This document shows, piece after piece, positions 45,315 through 55,332 of a stretch of DNA of 64,000 nt; position 1 is the stretch's first letter; every line of letters begins with the position of its first letter. The notes beneath the pieces are model-generated. The model was not told the DNA's origin and did no database searches. It saw nothing but the letters and a program-made list of their open reading frames with translations. Made by a program: the position numbers and the translations under genes. This DNA is from Hyphomicrobium_A sp963728165. GTDB taxonomy: Bacteria; Pseudomonadota; Alphaproteobacteria; Rhizobiales; Hyphomicrobiaceae. The stretch is from positions 97,460-161,459 of the forward strand of contig CAVSIY010000008.1 of the NCBI GenBank assembly GCA_963728165.1. The letters run 5' to 3'.

Positions 45315-47783
45315 GTGACCGTCGTCTGCTTGGGCTTGGCCTTCGTTCTCCCCAAGGACACGCAGTTCCTGATGCCGGGACGGCTGACGAGCGCTCACGG
45401 CGCGATCGAGAATTGCAGCGCCTGCCACACCAAGAGCGGCAGGGGCAAGTTGAGCTGGATCCACGGCCTCGTTGCCGGCGATCCGCTCGCCGACAGCAAG
45501 GCCTGTCTCACCTGCCACAAGATGCCGGAGACGGCTTTCAACGCGCACGGCGCTTCGGCCGAGGTGCTGAAGCAGAGCACCGAGCGGCTGACGAAAATCG
45601 CTGTGCAAACACCTGCCCCGCTATCGGCGCGCGCGCAGAGCACTGCCTTCCCGACCCACGACGTGGTCGCAGGCGGTCTCTATTGCGCGACCTGCCACCA
45701 GGAGCACCAGGGCGTCAATTTCGATCTGAACAAGATCTCCAACGAGCAATGCCGCTCCTGCCACGTGGTGAAGTTCGACAGTTTCGACGGCCATCACCCG
45801 AAATTCGAGAACTATCCGTTCAAGCGGCGCACGCGGATCATCTACGATCATGCCGGCCACTTCGGGAAGCACTTTCCGGAAGTCGCGAAGAAGGATCCGG
45901 CAAAGCGCATACCCGCGACCTGCTCGACCTGTCACAACAGCCGCGAGGACAAGCAAGTCATGGCCGTGGCGCCATTCGAGCAAACCTGCACCAGCTGCCA
46001 TCTTGACGAGATCACCGGCAAGGAACGGGTCAGCGGTCCGAAAGGCATTGCCTTCCTCTCGCTGCCCGGCCTCGACCTGCAAACACTGGAGAAGAAGAAC
46101 GCCTCGATCGGGGAGTGGCCAGACGCGTCCGAAGCCGAGCTCACACCGTTCATGAAGGTGATGATCGGCAGGGATGAGCGGGGCCGTGCTCTCGTCAAGA
46201 CCGTGGACAGCCTGAAGCTTCAGGATCTGAGCAATGCAAGCGACGACCAGATCAAGGCGGTCACGAACCTAGTCTGGGAGATCAAGGGGCTCTTCTATGC
46301 GCTGATTAAGGGAAAGGCGTCTGACGTGCTGGGCGACCTCAATATTGGCGGCGGGGCGAAGCTCAGTCCGAATCTCGTTGCCGATCTGACCGCGAGCATT
46401 CCGCGTGATGTGGTCATCGGTGCGCAACGGCAGTGGCTGCCCAATCTGGGCGCCGAGATGGCCAATCGGCCTGTCACCCACGAACAAGACCTTAGCGGCT
46501 GGAACACGATGACGACGGAATCGAGATTGGAGGGATCGTCCAATGGGGCTGCTAAGCCCAATGACCGCAGGGACGATGCCAATAAACTGCCTCCCCCGAT
46601 GAGAGCTGGTGTCAAGGACGCTGACGCAGGAGCTAGGCCTGAAAAAGAGGCCAAACAAGCTGATACCGCAATCCCCGGACCCGGTGACGGCAAGGAAACG
46701 CTCGCCGCCGATGAAGGCGACGGGGTGATCAGAGGGCGCTGGAACTTGCCGAGCGGCACGCCTCGCGCGATCGAAGCTCGTAGCAAGGACGCCGAGAAAG
46801 CAACCGGGCCCGAGGCTGCGGCCGGAAAAATTGAGTCCGCGAAGTCCAAGCCCGATCGCGACAAGAAAGCGATTTCAAGCGACGAACAGCCTCGCGCGAG
46901 CAAGACGGATAGCGACGCCAAGCCCGATAGCGGCAAGGAAACGCGCTCTGCCGAGCAGCCGCCTCAGGGCGAGGCGACAGAGCAAGCCGACGACCTGCTC
47001 TCTCCAACGGAAGCGGAGCTTCGCGCGAGCAAAGAAGGAGCCGCCGAGACATCAGCCCCGCCCGAAGCAGCGGGCGGAACAAGCAATACTGCAAACACTA
47101 AGCCCGATGCCGCCGCATCTGCGAACGCTGCCTCCGAGCCTGATGAAGAAGCGCCGGCTGGCACGAGCTCGAGTGCCGCAGCGCCGCCCGCACGGGCTGC
47201 ACCCGTCATCAGCATCGAAAGCGACGTGGATCCGGAGAGCTGGGCCGAATACGGCGGCTGGTACCGGCAGGACTACGCGATCTACTACCGTCCCACGGGC
47301 CACAAGGACAAATTCATCTACTCTTGGCTCTACCTGACCGGACCCCAAGCGCCGAAAGGTGATACGGGCCCGGCAGCGGCGGTCTTCGACTATCTCACCA
47401 GTAAGGACGCCCAGGGGTCATGCACGAAGTGCCACAGCATTGACGATCTCCCGGGCAAAGGGCGGGTCGTCAATTTCTCCCCGGCTTCGGTCGAGAGCAA
47501 ACGGGGGCGCTTCACGCATTTCATCCACGAGCCGCATTTTGGCATCATGGAGAATCGCGGCTGTCTGACCTGCCATAGCCTCGAGAAAGGCCGCCCCTAC
47601 CTGAAGAGCTACGAGCAGGGCAATCCGCAAAAGTTCGTGTCCAACTTCGGAGCGGTGAAAAAGGATCTCTGCCAGACCTGTCACACCAGCACGATGGCGC
47701 GTCAAGATTGCCTGCTGTGCCACAAGTATCATGTGAATGGCGTGATCACGCCGATCATCAATACGAAGATCCCGACGCGATAG
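45315..47783 (+). CDS. Decahaem cytochrome c, membrane-anchored, 6+4 haem layout
   Basis: 822 residues from the GTG at 45315. Six CXXCH sites lie in the first quarter (CSACH, CLTCH, CATCH, CRSCH, CSTCH, CTSCH, residues about 34-235) and four near the end (CTKCH, CLTCH, CQTCH, CLLCH, about 700-810). Between them are a haem-free domain and a long Ala/Lys/Asp/Pro-rich linker (about 400-630). The N-terminal hydrophobic segment (VCLGLAFVL) is a membrane anchor or signal, cut short by this start. An ATG at 45212 overlapping the previous stop, plus loss of one extra base near 45290, would give a fuller anchor and 856 residues. Haem count is certain; role in electron export or respiration is inferred. 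Confidence 0.88.
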   Translation: MTVVCLGLAFVLPKDTQFLMPGRLTSAHGAIENCSACHTKSGRGKLSWIHGLVAGDPLADSKACLTCHKMPETAFNAHGASAEVLKQSTERLTKIAVQTPAPLSARAQSTAFPTHDVVAGGLYCATCHQEHQGVNFDLNKISNEQCRSCHVVKFDSFDGHHPKFENYPFKRRTRIIYDHAGHFGKHFPEVAKKDPAKRIPATCSTCHNSREDKQVMAVAPFEQTCTSCHLDEITGKERVSGPKGIAFLSLPGLDLQTLEKKNASIGEWPDASEAELTPFMKVMIGRDERGRALVKTVDSLKLQDLSNASDDQIKAVTNLVWEIKGLFYALIKGKASDVLGDLNIGGGAKLSPNLVADLTASIPRDVVIGAQRQWLPNLGAEMANRPVTHEQDLSGWNTMTTESRLEGSSNGAAKPNDRRDDANKLPPPMRAGVKDADAGARPEKEAKQADTAIPGPGDGKETLAADEGDGVIRGRWNLPSGTPRAIEARSKDAEKATGPEAAAGKIESAKSKPDRDKKAISSDEQPRASKTDSDAKPDSGKETRSAEQPPQGEATEQADDLLSPTEAELRASKEGAAETSAPPEAAGGTSNTANTKPDAAASANAASEPDEEAPAGTSSSAAAPPARAAPVISIESDVDPESWAEYGGWYRQDYAIYYRPTGHKDKFIYSWLYLTGPQAPKGDTGPAAAVFDYLTSKDAQGSCTKCHSIDDLPGKGRVVNFSPASVESKRGRFTHFIHEPHFGIMENRGCLTCHSLEKGRPYLKSYEQGNPQKFVSNFGAVKKDLCQTCHTSTMARQDCLLCHKYHVNGVITPIINTKIPTR

Positions 47784-47857
47784 CGTTTGAATGCTCTCTC
47801 CACCAAACGTCCGGTCATGGCCTAAAGGCGACTAGCTTGAGAATGCCACTGAGACAG

Positions 47858-48263
47858 AGTGGTAACAGCTGATTTGCAGCGGTGCGCTACGGCATGTCTC
47901 TGGTTCAGAACCAGAAATTGGTGGGTGATGAAGGACTCGAACCTTCGACCCGCTGATTAAGAGGCGACAGAGTATTGAGTGATTTCAATGGCTGTTACCA
48001 GATCTGTCCCCCACCAGGCCCCAAAGAAACCCAAGGGAATTCAACGCCAGTCCATCGAGAGTGGTAACACTCGCGCCGAAGTCGGCGCCCCTACGGCGCG
48101 GCTCGAATGGCTGCGCCAGAGAGCGAAGCGGACCGTACGGCCTATAGCCTCCGAAAATCGCTTCTGGCCAGCCGCTGACGATCGACCCACCCCCCTTTAC
48201 GTCCGCACTCCGGGGAGAAGCGGTCAGAGCTCTGCAACCGCGTCAACGGCAGCTCATGACCCA
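47858..48263. repeat. 406-bp direct repeat, copy at junction 2
   Basis: Matches 57753-58158 throughout with a constant offset of 9895 and no indels seen. It includes the end of one element, attachment fragment 2 and about 300 bases of the next element's left end, with the hairpins GAGTGGTAACACTC and CGCCGAAGTCGGCG. The palindrome CTGGTTCAGAACCAG (47900-47914) lies just left of the tRNA fragment. Confidence 0.88.
47919..47963 (-). repeat. Attachment fragment 2: 3' half of tRNA-Lys(CTT)
   Basis: Same 45 bases as at 27617, again without the 5' tRNA half. It separates element 1 (multihaem cytochromes) from element 2 (autotransporter). Left flank is shared with fragments 3 and 4, right flank with all copies. 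Confidence 0.85.
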
Positions 48264-48420
48264 TAACGGACCTGAGTGCCCCTGGATCCCCGATGCAGGA
48301 TTTGCGGCCGAATGTTCTTAGCCAGTGGTTCTCGGCGTTCGGACCAAGCGCCGCCGTGGTAAATTCGAATGATTCGGTCGCGCTCGCGGCGAGCGGCTTC
48401 CACGTTCCCCACGGACGAAA

Positions 48421-51400
48421 ATGCCGGCACGAAATACGCAACGACGCGGTGTCCGTGCCTGCCGCCAATATGCGGGCCTCGCAACGTTGGTTCTCGGCTG
48501 CTCGTTTGGCGTCGGCGCGGCGCACGCCCAGTCATCGAACCTCTACGATAGCGGCGACACCGTCTACGTGCCGTACGTCTCGGGCGGACATATTGACTCC
48601 CCCCATGTCGACCTCGGGTTCAACACCTCGGGCACGCACGCCTCCTTCATCATGGACACCGGCTCCGTCGACATCGTCGCGTCCGGCGATAATTTCCAGC
48701 CGGCGCCGGGCGCGAAATCGCTGGGACCCGGGCAGCAGATCTATTCGAGCAGCGGCATCATCGAGAACGGCACCTGGTGGACCGCGACGCAGCAGATCTA
48801 CACGAACGGGGAGGTGGTCGCGACGGCAGACGTGCCGGTGCTCCTCGTCACCTCGGTCACCTGCACGCCCGATGCTCGCAATTGCACGCCCGACGACCAC
48901 CCGACCGGCATCGGCGTCATGGGCATCGGATTTGCACGCGAAAGTGCGACGACGACCGACAAGACGCCCGCCTACAATGCCTTTCTCAATCTGACCTCGG
49001 TGCAATTGACGCCGGGGGGACCGCTCGTGCCGCTGCCGTCCACCTGGAGCAACGGCTACGTCGTGACCTCCGACGGCGTCTATCTCGGACTTCATCGACC
49101 AACACAGCCAACGCCGGCTTCGTGAAGCTGCAGCACGATCCGCAATATTCGACGCCCGTGCACGAGGAGTGGATGCCGGCGCCGATGGAAATCGACGTCA
49201 ATGGTGCGCATGGCACGGGCAACGTGCTGATGGATACGGGCGTGGGCCTCGGTTTCCTCACGCCGCCGGCCGGCGCGATTCCCTCGCTCGTAGCGTGCCC
49301 CAGCGGCGGCTTCGAATGCGCGCCCGACGGCACCCACATCGCCGTTTCGCTACCCGGCCAAACCGGCGAAACGGCGTTCTACCGTTTCGACGTCGGGGTC
49401 TCAAATCCGACCAAGTCCGTCGCCGTCATCGTGGTGGATGGCAGCTCAATCTTCTTCAATACCAGCCGGTACGTGCTGCAGGGCCTCGATTACATCTACG
49501 ACGCCACCAACGGCTTCGTCGGCTATCGCTGGAAGAATACGGCCGGCACCGACGGCTTCGTCAACGTGCTGCTGGCGCTGCAAGACGATTTCAAAATGCC
49601 GGCCGGCTTTGTGACAAGCATGCCGGTGGTGCTGTTCGGCGATACGCGCTTCATACCAGAAGGCACCGCCGAGTTCACCGGCGTCATCAGCGGCAGCCAG
49701 AAGCTGACAATCGACGGGCCGGGACGCGTGATCCTTTCAGCCGACAATACCTTCACGCCCGACGCCGAGGTCAAGAGCGGCATGCTCAGCATCAACGGCT
49801 CGGTCGCCTCGAGGGTCGTCGTCGATGCCGGCGGCACGCTGGGCGGCACTGGCCATATTGACGGAGACGTTGTTGTCCGTGACGGGGGCACCTACGCGCC
49901 CGGGAATTCGATCGGGCATCAAGTCCTGAACGCCGCTCTGCATTTTGATCCGGGTGCCGTCTTCGGCGTCGAGGTCAACGCCGCCGGCCAGAGCGACGAG
50001 GCCGAGGTGCACGGCGCGGTCACGCTCACGGGCGCGACGCTGCAGGTGATTGTCACACCGGGAAGTTACAATCCGACGACCAGCTATCTTGTCATCGACA
50101 ATCGCGGCGGGGCGCCGGTCAACGGGCAATTTGCGCAGGTGACGACCGACCTTGCGTTCTTCATGCCCTCGGTCGACTACTCGGCCGGCACCGGCGACGA
50201 CGTGGAGTTGACGCTGGTGCGCAGCACCGATTTCGCAGCGGTCGCCCAGACGCCGAATCAGGCGGCCGTCGCGCTCGCACTCGAGACCTTGCCCATCGAT
50301 GGCCCGCTCGTCAGCAGCATTCAATTCCAGACGCTCGCCGGCGCATTGCAGGCTTTCGACGCACTGTCGGGCGAAGTCCACGCCACCACCATGAGCGCGG
50401 TCATCGACCAGAGCCGATACATCCGCCAAGCGCTTCTCGGCCGCCTGCAACAGTCTACGGCCGCGCAGCCCGGCGCCGCTGCCGCTTCGTTGCCGGTCGC
50501 GTCGCCATTCGACATCGCCGCAATGCCGGCAGGACGTATGGCGCTCGGCGCCGGCTCCGGTGATGGCGGCAATGCTGGCCTCGGGCCGCACGGCGGTCCG
50601 GCCGATCTCGTCTTCTGGTCAAAGGCCTATGGCGCTTGGGGCAATTACTCGAGCGACGGCAACGCGGCGCCAGCGTCGCGCACGCTCGCCGGCAGCGTGA
50701 GCGGAGCGGATGCGCGCATTGGCGGAGGCTGGCGTACCGGTTTTGCTACGGGCTATTCGCAGAGCTCCATCGATGTCAACGCGCGCGCGAGTTCCTCCAA
50801 CGTCGATACCGTGCACGTTGCGGGCTATGCCGGCGGCCCCGTGGGTGGCGGGATGATCATTCGCTCGGGCGCGGCCTGGGGCTGGAACACCATCGACGCC
50901 AGCCGTGCTGTGGTGTTTCCCGGGTTCTTCGAGAGCGAGAGCGCCTCCTACAACGGCGACATCGGGCAGGCGTTCGCCGAAATAGCGCTTCCGCAGTACG
51001 GGCGCTTGCTCGCTGCCGAGCCGTTCGCCGACATTGCCCACGTGCGCGCCAGCACCAGTGCATTTCAAGAGGGCGGCGCGGTCGCCGGGCTCGTAAGCTC
51101 CGGTTCCTCCGACTCCGTCGACTACACCACGCTCGGTCTGCGCCTTGCGTCGCTCGAAGACATTTATGGCGTAGCGATCACAACGCGCGCATCAGTCGCC
51201 TGGCAGCACGCCTTCGGCGATGTCACGCCGCAAGCGGCGCTCGCCTTCGCGTCGGGAGGGCAGGGCTTCGTGATCAGCGGCGCTCCGCTCGCGACCGACA
51301 GTGCGTTGATCGAGGGCGGCCTCGGCGTTGCCCTGTCTCCGCAAGCGCAGATTGAAGTGTCCTACTACGGCCAGCTGGCGTCCATCGCCCGGGATAATGC

Positions 51401-51431
51401 TGTCGAAGGCCGGTTTAACTGGAATTTCTGA
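48421..51431 (+). CDS. Autotransporter with pepsin-like aspartic peptidase passenger; one frameshift
   Basis: One missing base near 49093 splits the frame. Restoring it gives 1003 residues. A signal peptide (about 1-36, ending GAAHA) is followed by a passenger with FIMDTGSVDIV (Asp79), GIGVMGIGF at 163-171 and LMDTGVGLGFLTPP (Asp272). The spacings (84 and 193 residues) mirror pepsin, whose catalytic Asp32, DGILGL segment and Asp215 are similarly placed. Next comes a passenger-associated repeat (ILSADNTFTP, GGTLGGTGHIDGDV, APGNSIG, about 440-500). The last 280 residues are an autotransporter barrel ending RFNWNF. The protein is predicted to be surface-displayed. It is the only gene of element 2. 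Proteolytic activity is inferred; the second motif is DTGV, not DTG(S/T). Confidence 0.85.
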
Positions 51432-51494
51432 TCGGGCGCCGGGAAACCGAGCGATCGGCGACTTGAATGGATGCGCCGAGATGCGGTCTGCTTC

Positions 51495-51796
51495 TGGCCC
51501 AAAGCCGACCACCTTGCCGAAGGGCCCACACGGCTGCTCTTGGGAGTTGACCAGACGCGCCAGGTTGGCCCGCTGACAGAAGTGGTAACAGCTGATTTGC
51601 AGCGGTGCGCTACGGCATGTCTCTGGTTCAGAACCAGAAATTGGTGGGTGATGAAGGACTCGAACCTTCGACCCGCTGATTAAGAGGCGACAGAGTATTG
51701 AGTGATTTCAATGGCTGTTACCAGATCTGTCCCCCACCAGGCCCCAAAGAAACCCAAGGGAATTCAACGCCAGTCCATCGAGAGTGGTAACGCTCG
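51495..51796. repeat. About 302-bp direct repeat, copy at junction 3
   Basis: Matches 57667-57968 with a constant offset of 6172 and a few substitutions. It covers the right end of element 2 (from TGGCCCAAAGCCGACCACC), attachment fragment 3 and the left end of element 3, then diverges after GAGTGGTAAC. Confidence 0.85.
51642..51686 (-). repeat. Attachment fragment 3: 3' half of tRNA-Lys(CTT)
   Basis: Third identical copy of the tRNA-Lys 3' half, separating element 2 from element 3. The spurious plus-strand frame through it (ending VMKDSNLRPAD) should not be called a gene. Confidence 0.85.
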
Positions 51797-52253
51797 CCTG
51801 CGCCTAAGCCACACCTTCAACCCGATGCTGGGCCGCTACATCGCGATCGTGTCGGATCGGCATCCCGCGGACAGGGCCTCGAGCGCGATGCTCGAGGACC
51901 AGGCCGACCGCGAAGTAGAGCGCCGGCAACGCGACCATGCCGACGGGATGGACGGGCAAGCCCGCGCGGGGGCAACGAGATCTGCGGGCCGGTCTGCTTG
52001 CGCTCGAGGGTCGGGCCAACCGCGGGGCCCGGTTTCCCATCTCAGTCTGCTCCCGAGGCGAGAGCCGACGTGTCGATAGGCGACGTCGGAAGCCCGCTTC
52101 TGACCCTAATCAGACGTCTGGCAGCTCATGGGAGGGGCGCGCGCGGACGTGAGGCGCATATGTCCTTACTATAGCGAGAGGAAAGCCCCGGCGGGACGTC
52201 GGGGCGGATTTGCGGCCGGGTCCTCGACTGGCATTGAACCAGACCAGGGCAAT
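51797..52253. other. No gene supported
   Basis: About 460 bases to the right of fragment 3. Open frames on both strands are short and overlap. A GC hairpin (GCCCCG, about ten bases, CGGGGC near 52187-52207) is visible. Nothing else is recognised. Confidence 0.45.
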
Positions 52254-52439
52254 TCAGGATTCGATGGGATCGCGCGCACGTTTCTTGCGCGTCTTTTGCT
52301 GTCTCACGCGCTCGTCAAGATTGCGCGCGCCGACCTCCTTGCCGGTTCTGGGTGCGACGGCGCTCCTGGCTGGGACACCTTCCCCCGCCGTGTGCATTGC
52401 AGATTTGCGCTTCTCGTGATTGTTTTGCTTGCCGGCCAT
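52254..52439 (-). CDS. Small basic hypothetical protein
   Basis: 61 residues, strongly charged, starting MAGKQNNHEKRKSAMHTAGE and ending in an Arg/Lys-rich helix (RVRQQKTRKKRARDP). The ATG has GGAGG ten bases upstream, the main support. No signal or membrane segment; could bind nucleic acid. It follows the P-type ATPase gene in the same direction, 75 bases downstream. Confidence 0.5.
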   Translation of the reverse strand: MAGKQNNHEKRKSAMHTAGEGVPARSAVAPRTGKEVGARNLDERVRQQKTRKKRARDPIES

Positions 52440-52514
52440 CTTTGTGATTCCTCCACTTCAACGGGGCATATTTGGAAACCGTGGTTTACCCCTACGTTCA
52501 GAAGGTATCTCAAC

Positions 52515-55130
52515 TCAGGTCAATCTTGCGCGCCAGATTGGTTTCAGACCCTCCAGAACGACAAGCACGAGAACACCGGCTGCGAGCGTCAGTGCGAGAT
52601 CGTCCCAGTGCATTGGTCCGAAGCGGAATAGCCCTTGCGCGAATGGCCAAAGCAGCGTCAGGCCCAGCATTGCCGTCACAGATATAAGAACCGAGACGAG
52701 CGCAGGATTAGGTCGCCGGAGCGCCGTGATCAACGAGGCGCTGAAGGACCGGTTGACGAAGATCAGGCCGACAATCGTCATCACCAACGAAAAGAAAGCG
52801 AGTGCACGCACTTCTGTCTCCGGCATGCCTTGCCGATATCCGATGACGAAGATCGCGCCCACCAGGGCAAACGCGAGGGCACCCTGCAGAACACTCCAAG
52901 CGATCAGGTGTCGGGAGAACAACGGTTCTTCCGGGGATCGTGGCCGACGTCGCATGACATCGTCTTCTTCCGTCTCGGCCTCGAAGACGAGCGAGCAGAC
53001 CGGGTCGATCACCATTTCCAGAAATGCGATGTGCATCGGCCCCAACAGGATCGGCAAGCCGAATAGCAGTGGCAACAGAGCGAGGCCCGCGATCGGCACA
53101 TGCACGGCGAAGATGAAACCCATAGCCTTGCGCAGGTTGTCGTAGATGCGGCGCCCGAGCCGAACGGCTTTGACGATCGATCCGAAATCGTCGTCGAGCA
53201 GGACGATCGAGGACGCCTCGCGCGCCACGTCGGTTCCGCGTCCACCCATTGCGATGCCGATGTGCGCGGCTTTCAGCGACGGCGCGTCATTGACGCCATC
53301 TCCTGTCATGGCGACGATCTCGCCATTCGCCTTGAGGGCATTGACGATGCGGAGCTTCTGCTCCGGCATGATCCTCGCGAACACGGTGGCAGTACGAGCG
53401 CGCCGCGCCAACTGGGCATCACTCATGGCCTTGAGGTCGTCGCCGGTCACGACATCGTCGGCATCGAGACCGGCCTGACGGGCAATCGCTCTGGCCGTCG
53501 CCGGGTAGTCACCGGTGATCATGACCACTTTGATACCGGCGGTCCGGCATTCAGCCATGGCAGCAGGCACACTGGCGCGCAGCGGATCGGCCAGGCCGAC
53601 GAGCCCCAAGAACTCGAACGCAAATTCATGTTGCGATGCCGGCCAATTCGTTCCCACGAAGGATGCACGAGCAACGCCGAGCACGCGAAGTCCCTCGGTG
53701 GCCATGGCGTTGACCGACATGCTCAGCGCGGCACGATCTTCGGTTGATAGGTGACATAGGTCGGCGATGGCCTCGGGCGCGCCCTTCGATGCGATGATAA
53801 ATTCATGTCTGCCAGTCGGGGCCTGCCAGACATGCGACATGGCGAGGAGATCGGGACGAAGACCGTAGGCGTGGGCGAGCTTCCACTCGGGGCCACGCAG
53901 ATGCTCTGTGCCGGTTAGGCATGCGTGTCCAAGCTCATGGAAGGCCTTGTCCATGGGATCGAAGGGTTCGGGCGCACTGGCGAGAAGGCCGAACTCGACG
54001 ATGTCATGAAACGCGTCCGGAAAGCTCGCGTCTTTAGCCTCGCGCGGTTGGAACAACTGACCACTCGCGAGTTCCAACTCGGCAATAGACATCCGGTTTT
54101 CGGTCAGGGTGCCTGTCTTGTCGGTGCACAGCACGGTCGCGGAGCCGAGTGTCTCGATCGCGGCCGCGCGGCGCGTCAGAACGCGCGCTCGCGAGATGCG
54201 CCAGGCGCCCATCGCCATGAAGACGGCGAGCACTACCGGGAATTCTTCCGGTAACATCGACATGCCGAGTGCGATGCCGGCGAGCGCTGCATCGAGCCAT
54301 CCGCCGCGCAACGTACCGTAGAGAACAACGGCGAGGACGCTGACCGCGCCTCCGATCATGGCGAACACGCGCACAAGACGCTGGGTCTGCGCCCGCAGGC
54401 GCGGCGGCTCCGTCTCCAACGTGCTGAGTGAATGACCGATCTTGCCGATCTCGCTCAAAGCGCCGATCGCGGTTACCTCACCGATGCCGGAACCGCGCAC
54501 AATCAAAGAGCCGGAAAACACGCACGGCAGGTCATCGCCACCGGGCCGATAGTCTTTCGACGGCGCGCCAGGGGCCGCCGCAATCTTGCGTACGGGCACG
54601 GACTCGCCCGTCAGCAGGGATTCATCAGTTTGGAGGTCGTGACTCTGAGCAAGCACGGCGTCGGCCGGCACCCGGTCGCCCTCGCCGAGCACGATAAAAT
54701 CGCCGCGCACCACCTCGCGGCCGGCAATGCGTTTGCGCTCACCATCACGAATAACGAGGGCACGCGGACTGGTGAGGTCGCGGAGTGCTTCGAGGACGCG
54801 CTCGGTGCGGCTCTCCTGCACGACCGTGATGGCGACCGACATGGTCGCGAACACGAGGAGGATGACGGCTTCCTTCAGGTCTCCGAGCAAGAGGTAGATC
54901 AGGCCGCCGCCGAGCAGCAGCGCCAGCATCGGCTCGCGCAACACTTCGAGAATAATGCGTAATGTCGTGCGCCGATCGGGCCGGGGAAGCTCGTTGTATC
55001 CCTCCGCCAGCTGCCTTACTTTCACCTCAGCGACGCTGAGACCTGCAATGCTTGGAGGCGCTGATGATGGAGCGTCGAGCATTTCAAATTTCTTCTTCGT
55101 AGTTGTTGAATTCATATCACATTCCGACAC
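52515..55130 (-). CDS. Cation-transporting P-type ATPase (P2-like)
   Basis: 871 residues with every P-type landmark: TGES at 174-177 (actuator), the TM4 ion motif PEEFP at 294-298, the phosphorylated Asp337 in CTDKTGTLTENRM, MITGDYPATA and TGDGVNDAPSLK. The N-terminus (LSVAEVKVRQLAEGYNELP) matches the cation-ATPase N domain of Ca2+/Na+/K+ pumps. PEEFP instead of PEGLP occurs in some bacterial cation pumps, so the ion is not certain. The GTG at 55130 opens the frame; an ATG at 55115 is an equally likely start. Flanked by attachment fragments, so it is accessory cargo. Confidence 0.93.
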   Translation of the reverse strand: MSECDMNSTTTKKKFEMLDAPSSAPPSIAGLSVAEVKVRQLAEGYNELPRPDRRTTLRIILEVLREPMLALLLGGGLIYLLLGDLKEAVILLVFATMSVAITVVQESRTERVLEALRDLTSPRALVIRDGERKRIAGREVVRGDFIVLGEGDRVPADAVLAQSHDLQTDESLLTGESVPVRKIAAAPGAPSKDYRPGGDDLPCVFSGSLIVRGSGIGEVTAIGALSEIGKIGHSLSTLETEPPRLRAQTQRLVRVFAMIGGAVSVLAVVLYGTLRGGWLDAALAGIALGMSMLPEEFPVVLAVFMAMGAWRISRARVLTRRAAAIETLGSATVLCTDKTGTLTENRMSIAELELASGQLFQPREAKDASFPDAFHDIVEFGLLASAPEPFDPMDKAFHELGHACLTGTEHLRGPEWKLAHAYGLRPDLLAMSHVWQAPTGRHEFIIASKGAPEAIADLCHLSTEDRAALSMSVNAMATEGLRVLGVARASFVGTNWPASQHEFAFEFLGLVGLADPLRASVPAAMAECRTAGIKVVMITGDYPATARAIARQAGLDADDVVTGDDLKAMSDAQLARRARTATVFARIMPEQKLRIVNALKANGEIVAMTGDGVNDAPSLKAAHIGIAMGGRGTDVAREASSIVLLDDDFGSIVKAVRLGRRIYDNLRKAMGFIFAVHVPIAGLALLPLLFGLPILLGPMHIAFLEMVIDPVCSLVFEAETEEDDVMRRRPRSPEEPLFSRHLIAWSVLQGALAFALVGAIFVIGYRQGMPETEVRALAFFSLVMTIVGLIFVNRSFSASLITALRRPNPALVSVLISVTAMLGLTLLWPFAQGLFRFGPMHWDDLALTLAAGVLVLVVLEGLKPIWRARLT

Positions 55131-55299
55131 TCCGGTCCGCCGACATCAATAGGTAGGCGTGTGTACGCGACTTATTTGGTGCGTCTCCCACGTCTCGACG
55201 CGACCCTGCCAATACACTTCTTGTCTGCCGTCGATCTCCCATGCGACTTCGCCCGGCATGAAGGAGGAAGACGACTCATAAGGATGGTCTAGCAGGCAA

Positions 55300-55332
55300 G
55301 GGCCACCGGCCTCAGTAATTAGCCGGTGGCCC
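55300..55332. terminator. Eleven-bp stem hairpin
   Basis: GGGCCACCGGC and GCCGGTGGCCC are perfect inverted repeats around an 11-base loop (CTCAGTAATTA), followed by CCTTTC. It lies between the divergent ATPase and cytochrome b561 genes, where no terminator is needed for either, so it may be a repeat element or remnant of an earlier gene end. Confidence 0.5.

Noticed and set aside
51471..51683. Plus-strand frame ending VMKDSNLRPAD
   Set aside because: Reads through the tRNA-Lys fragment; a known type of false gene produced by tRNA sequence.
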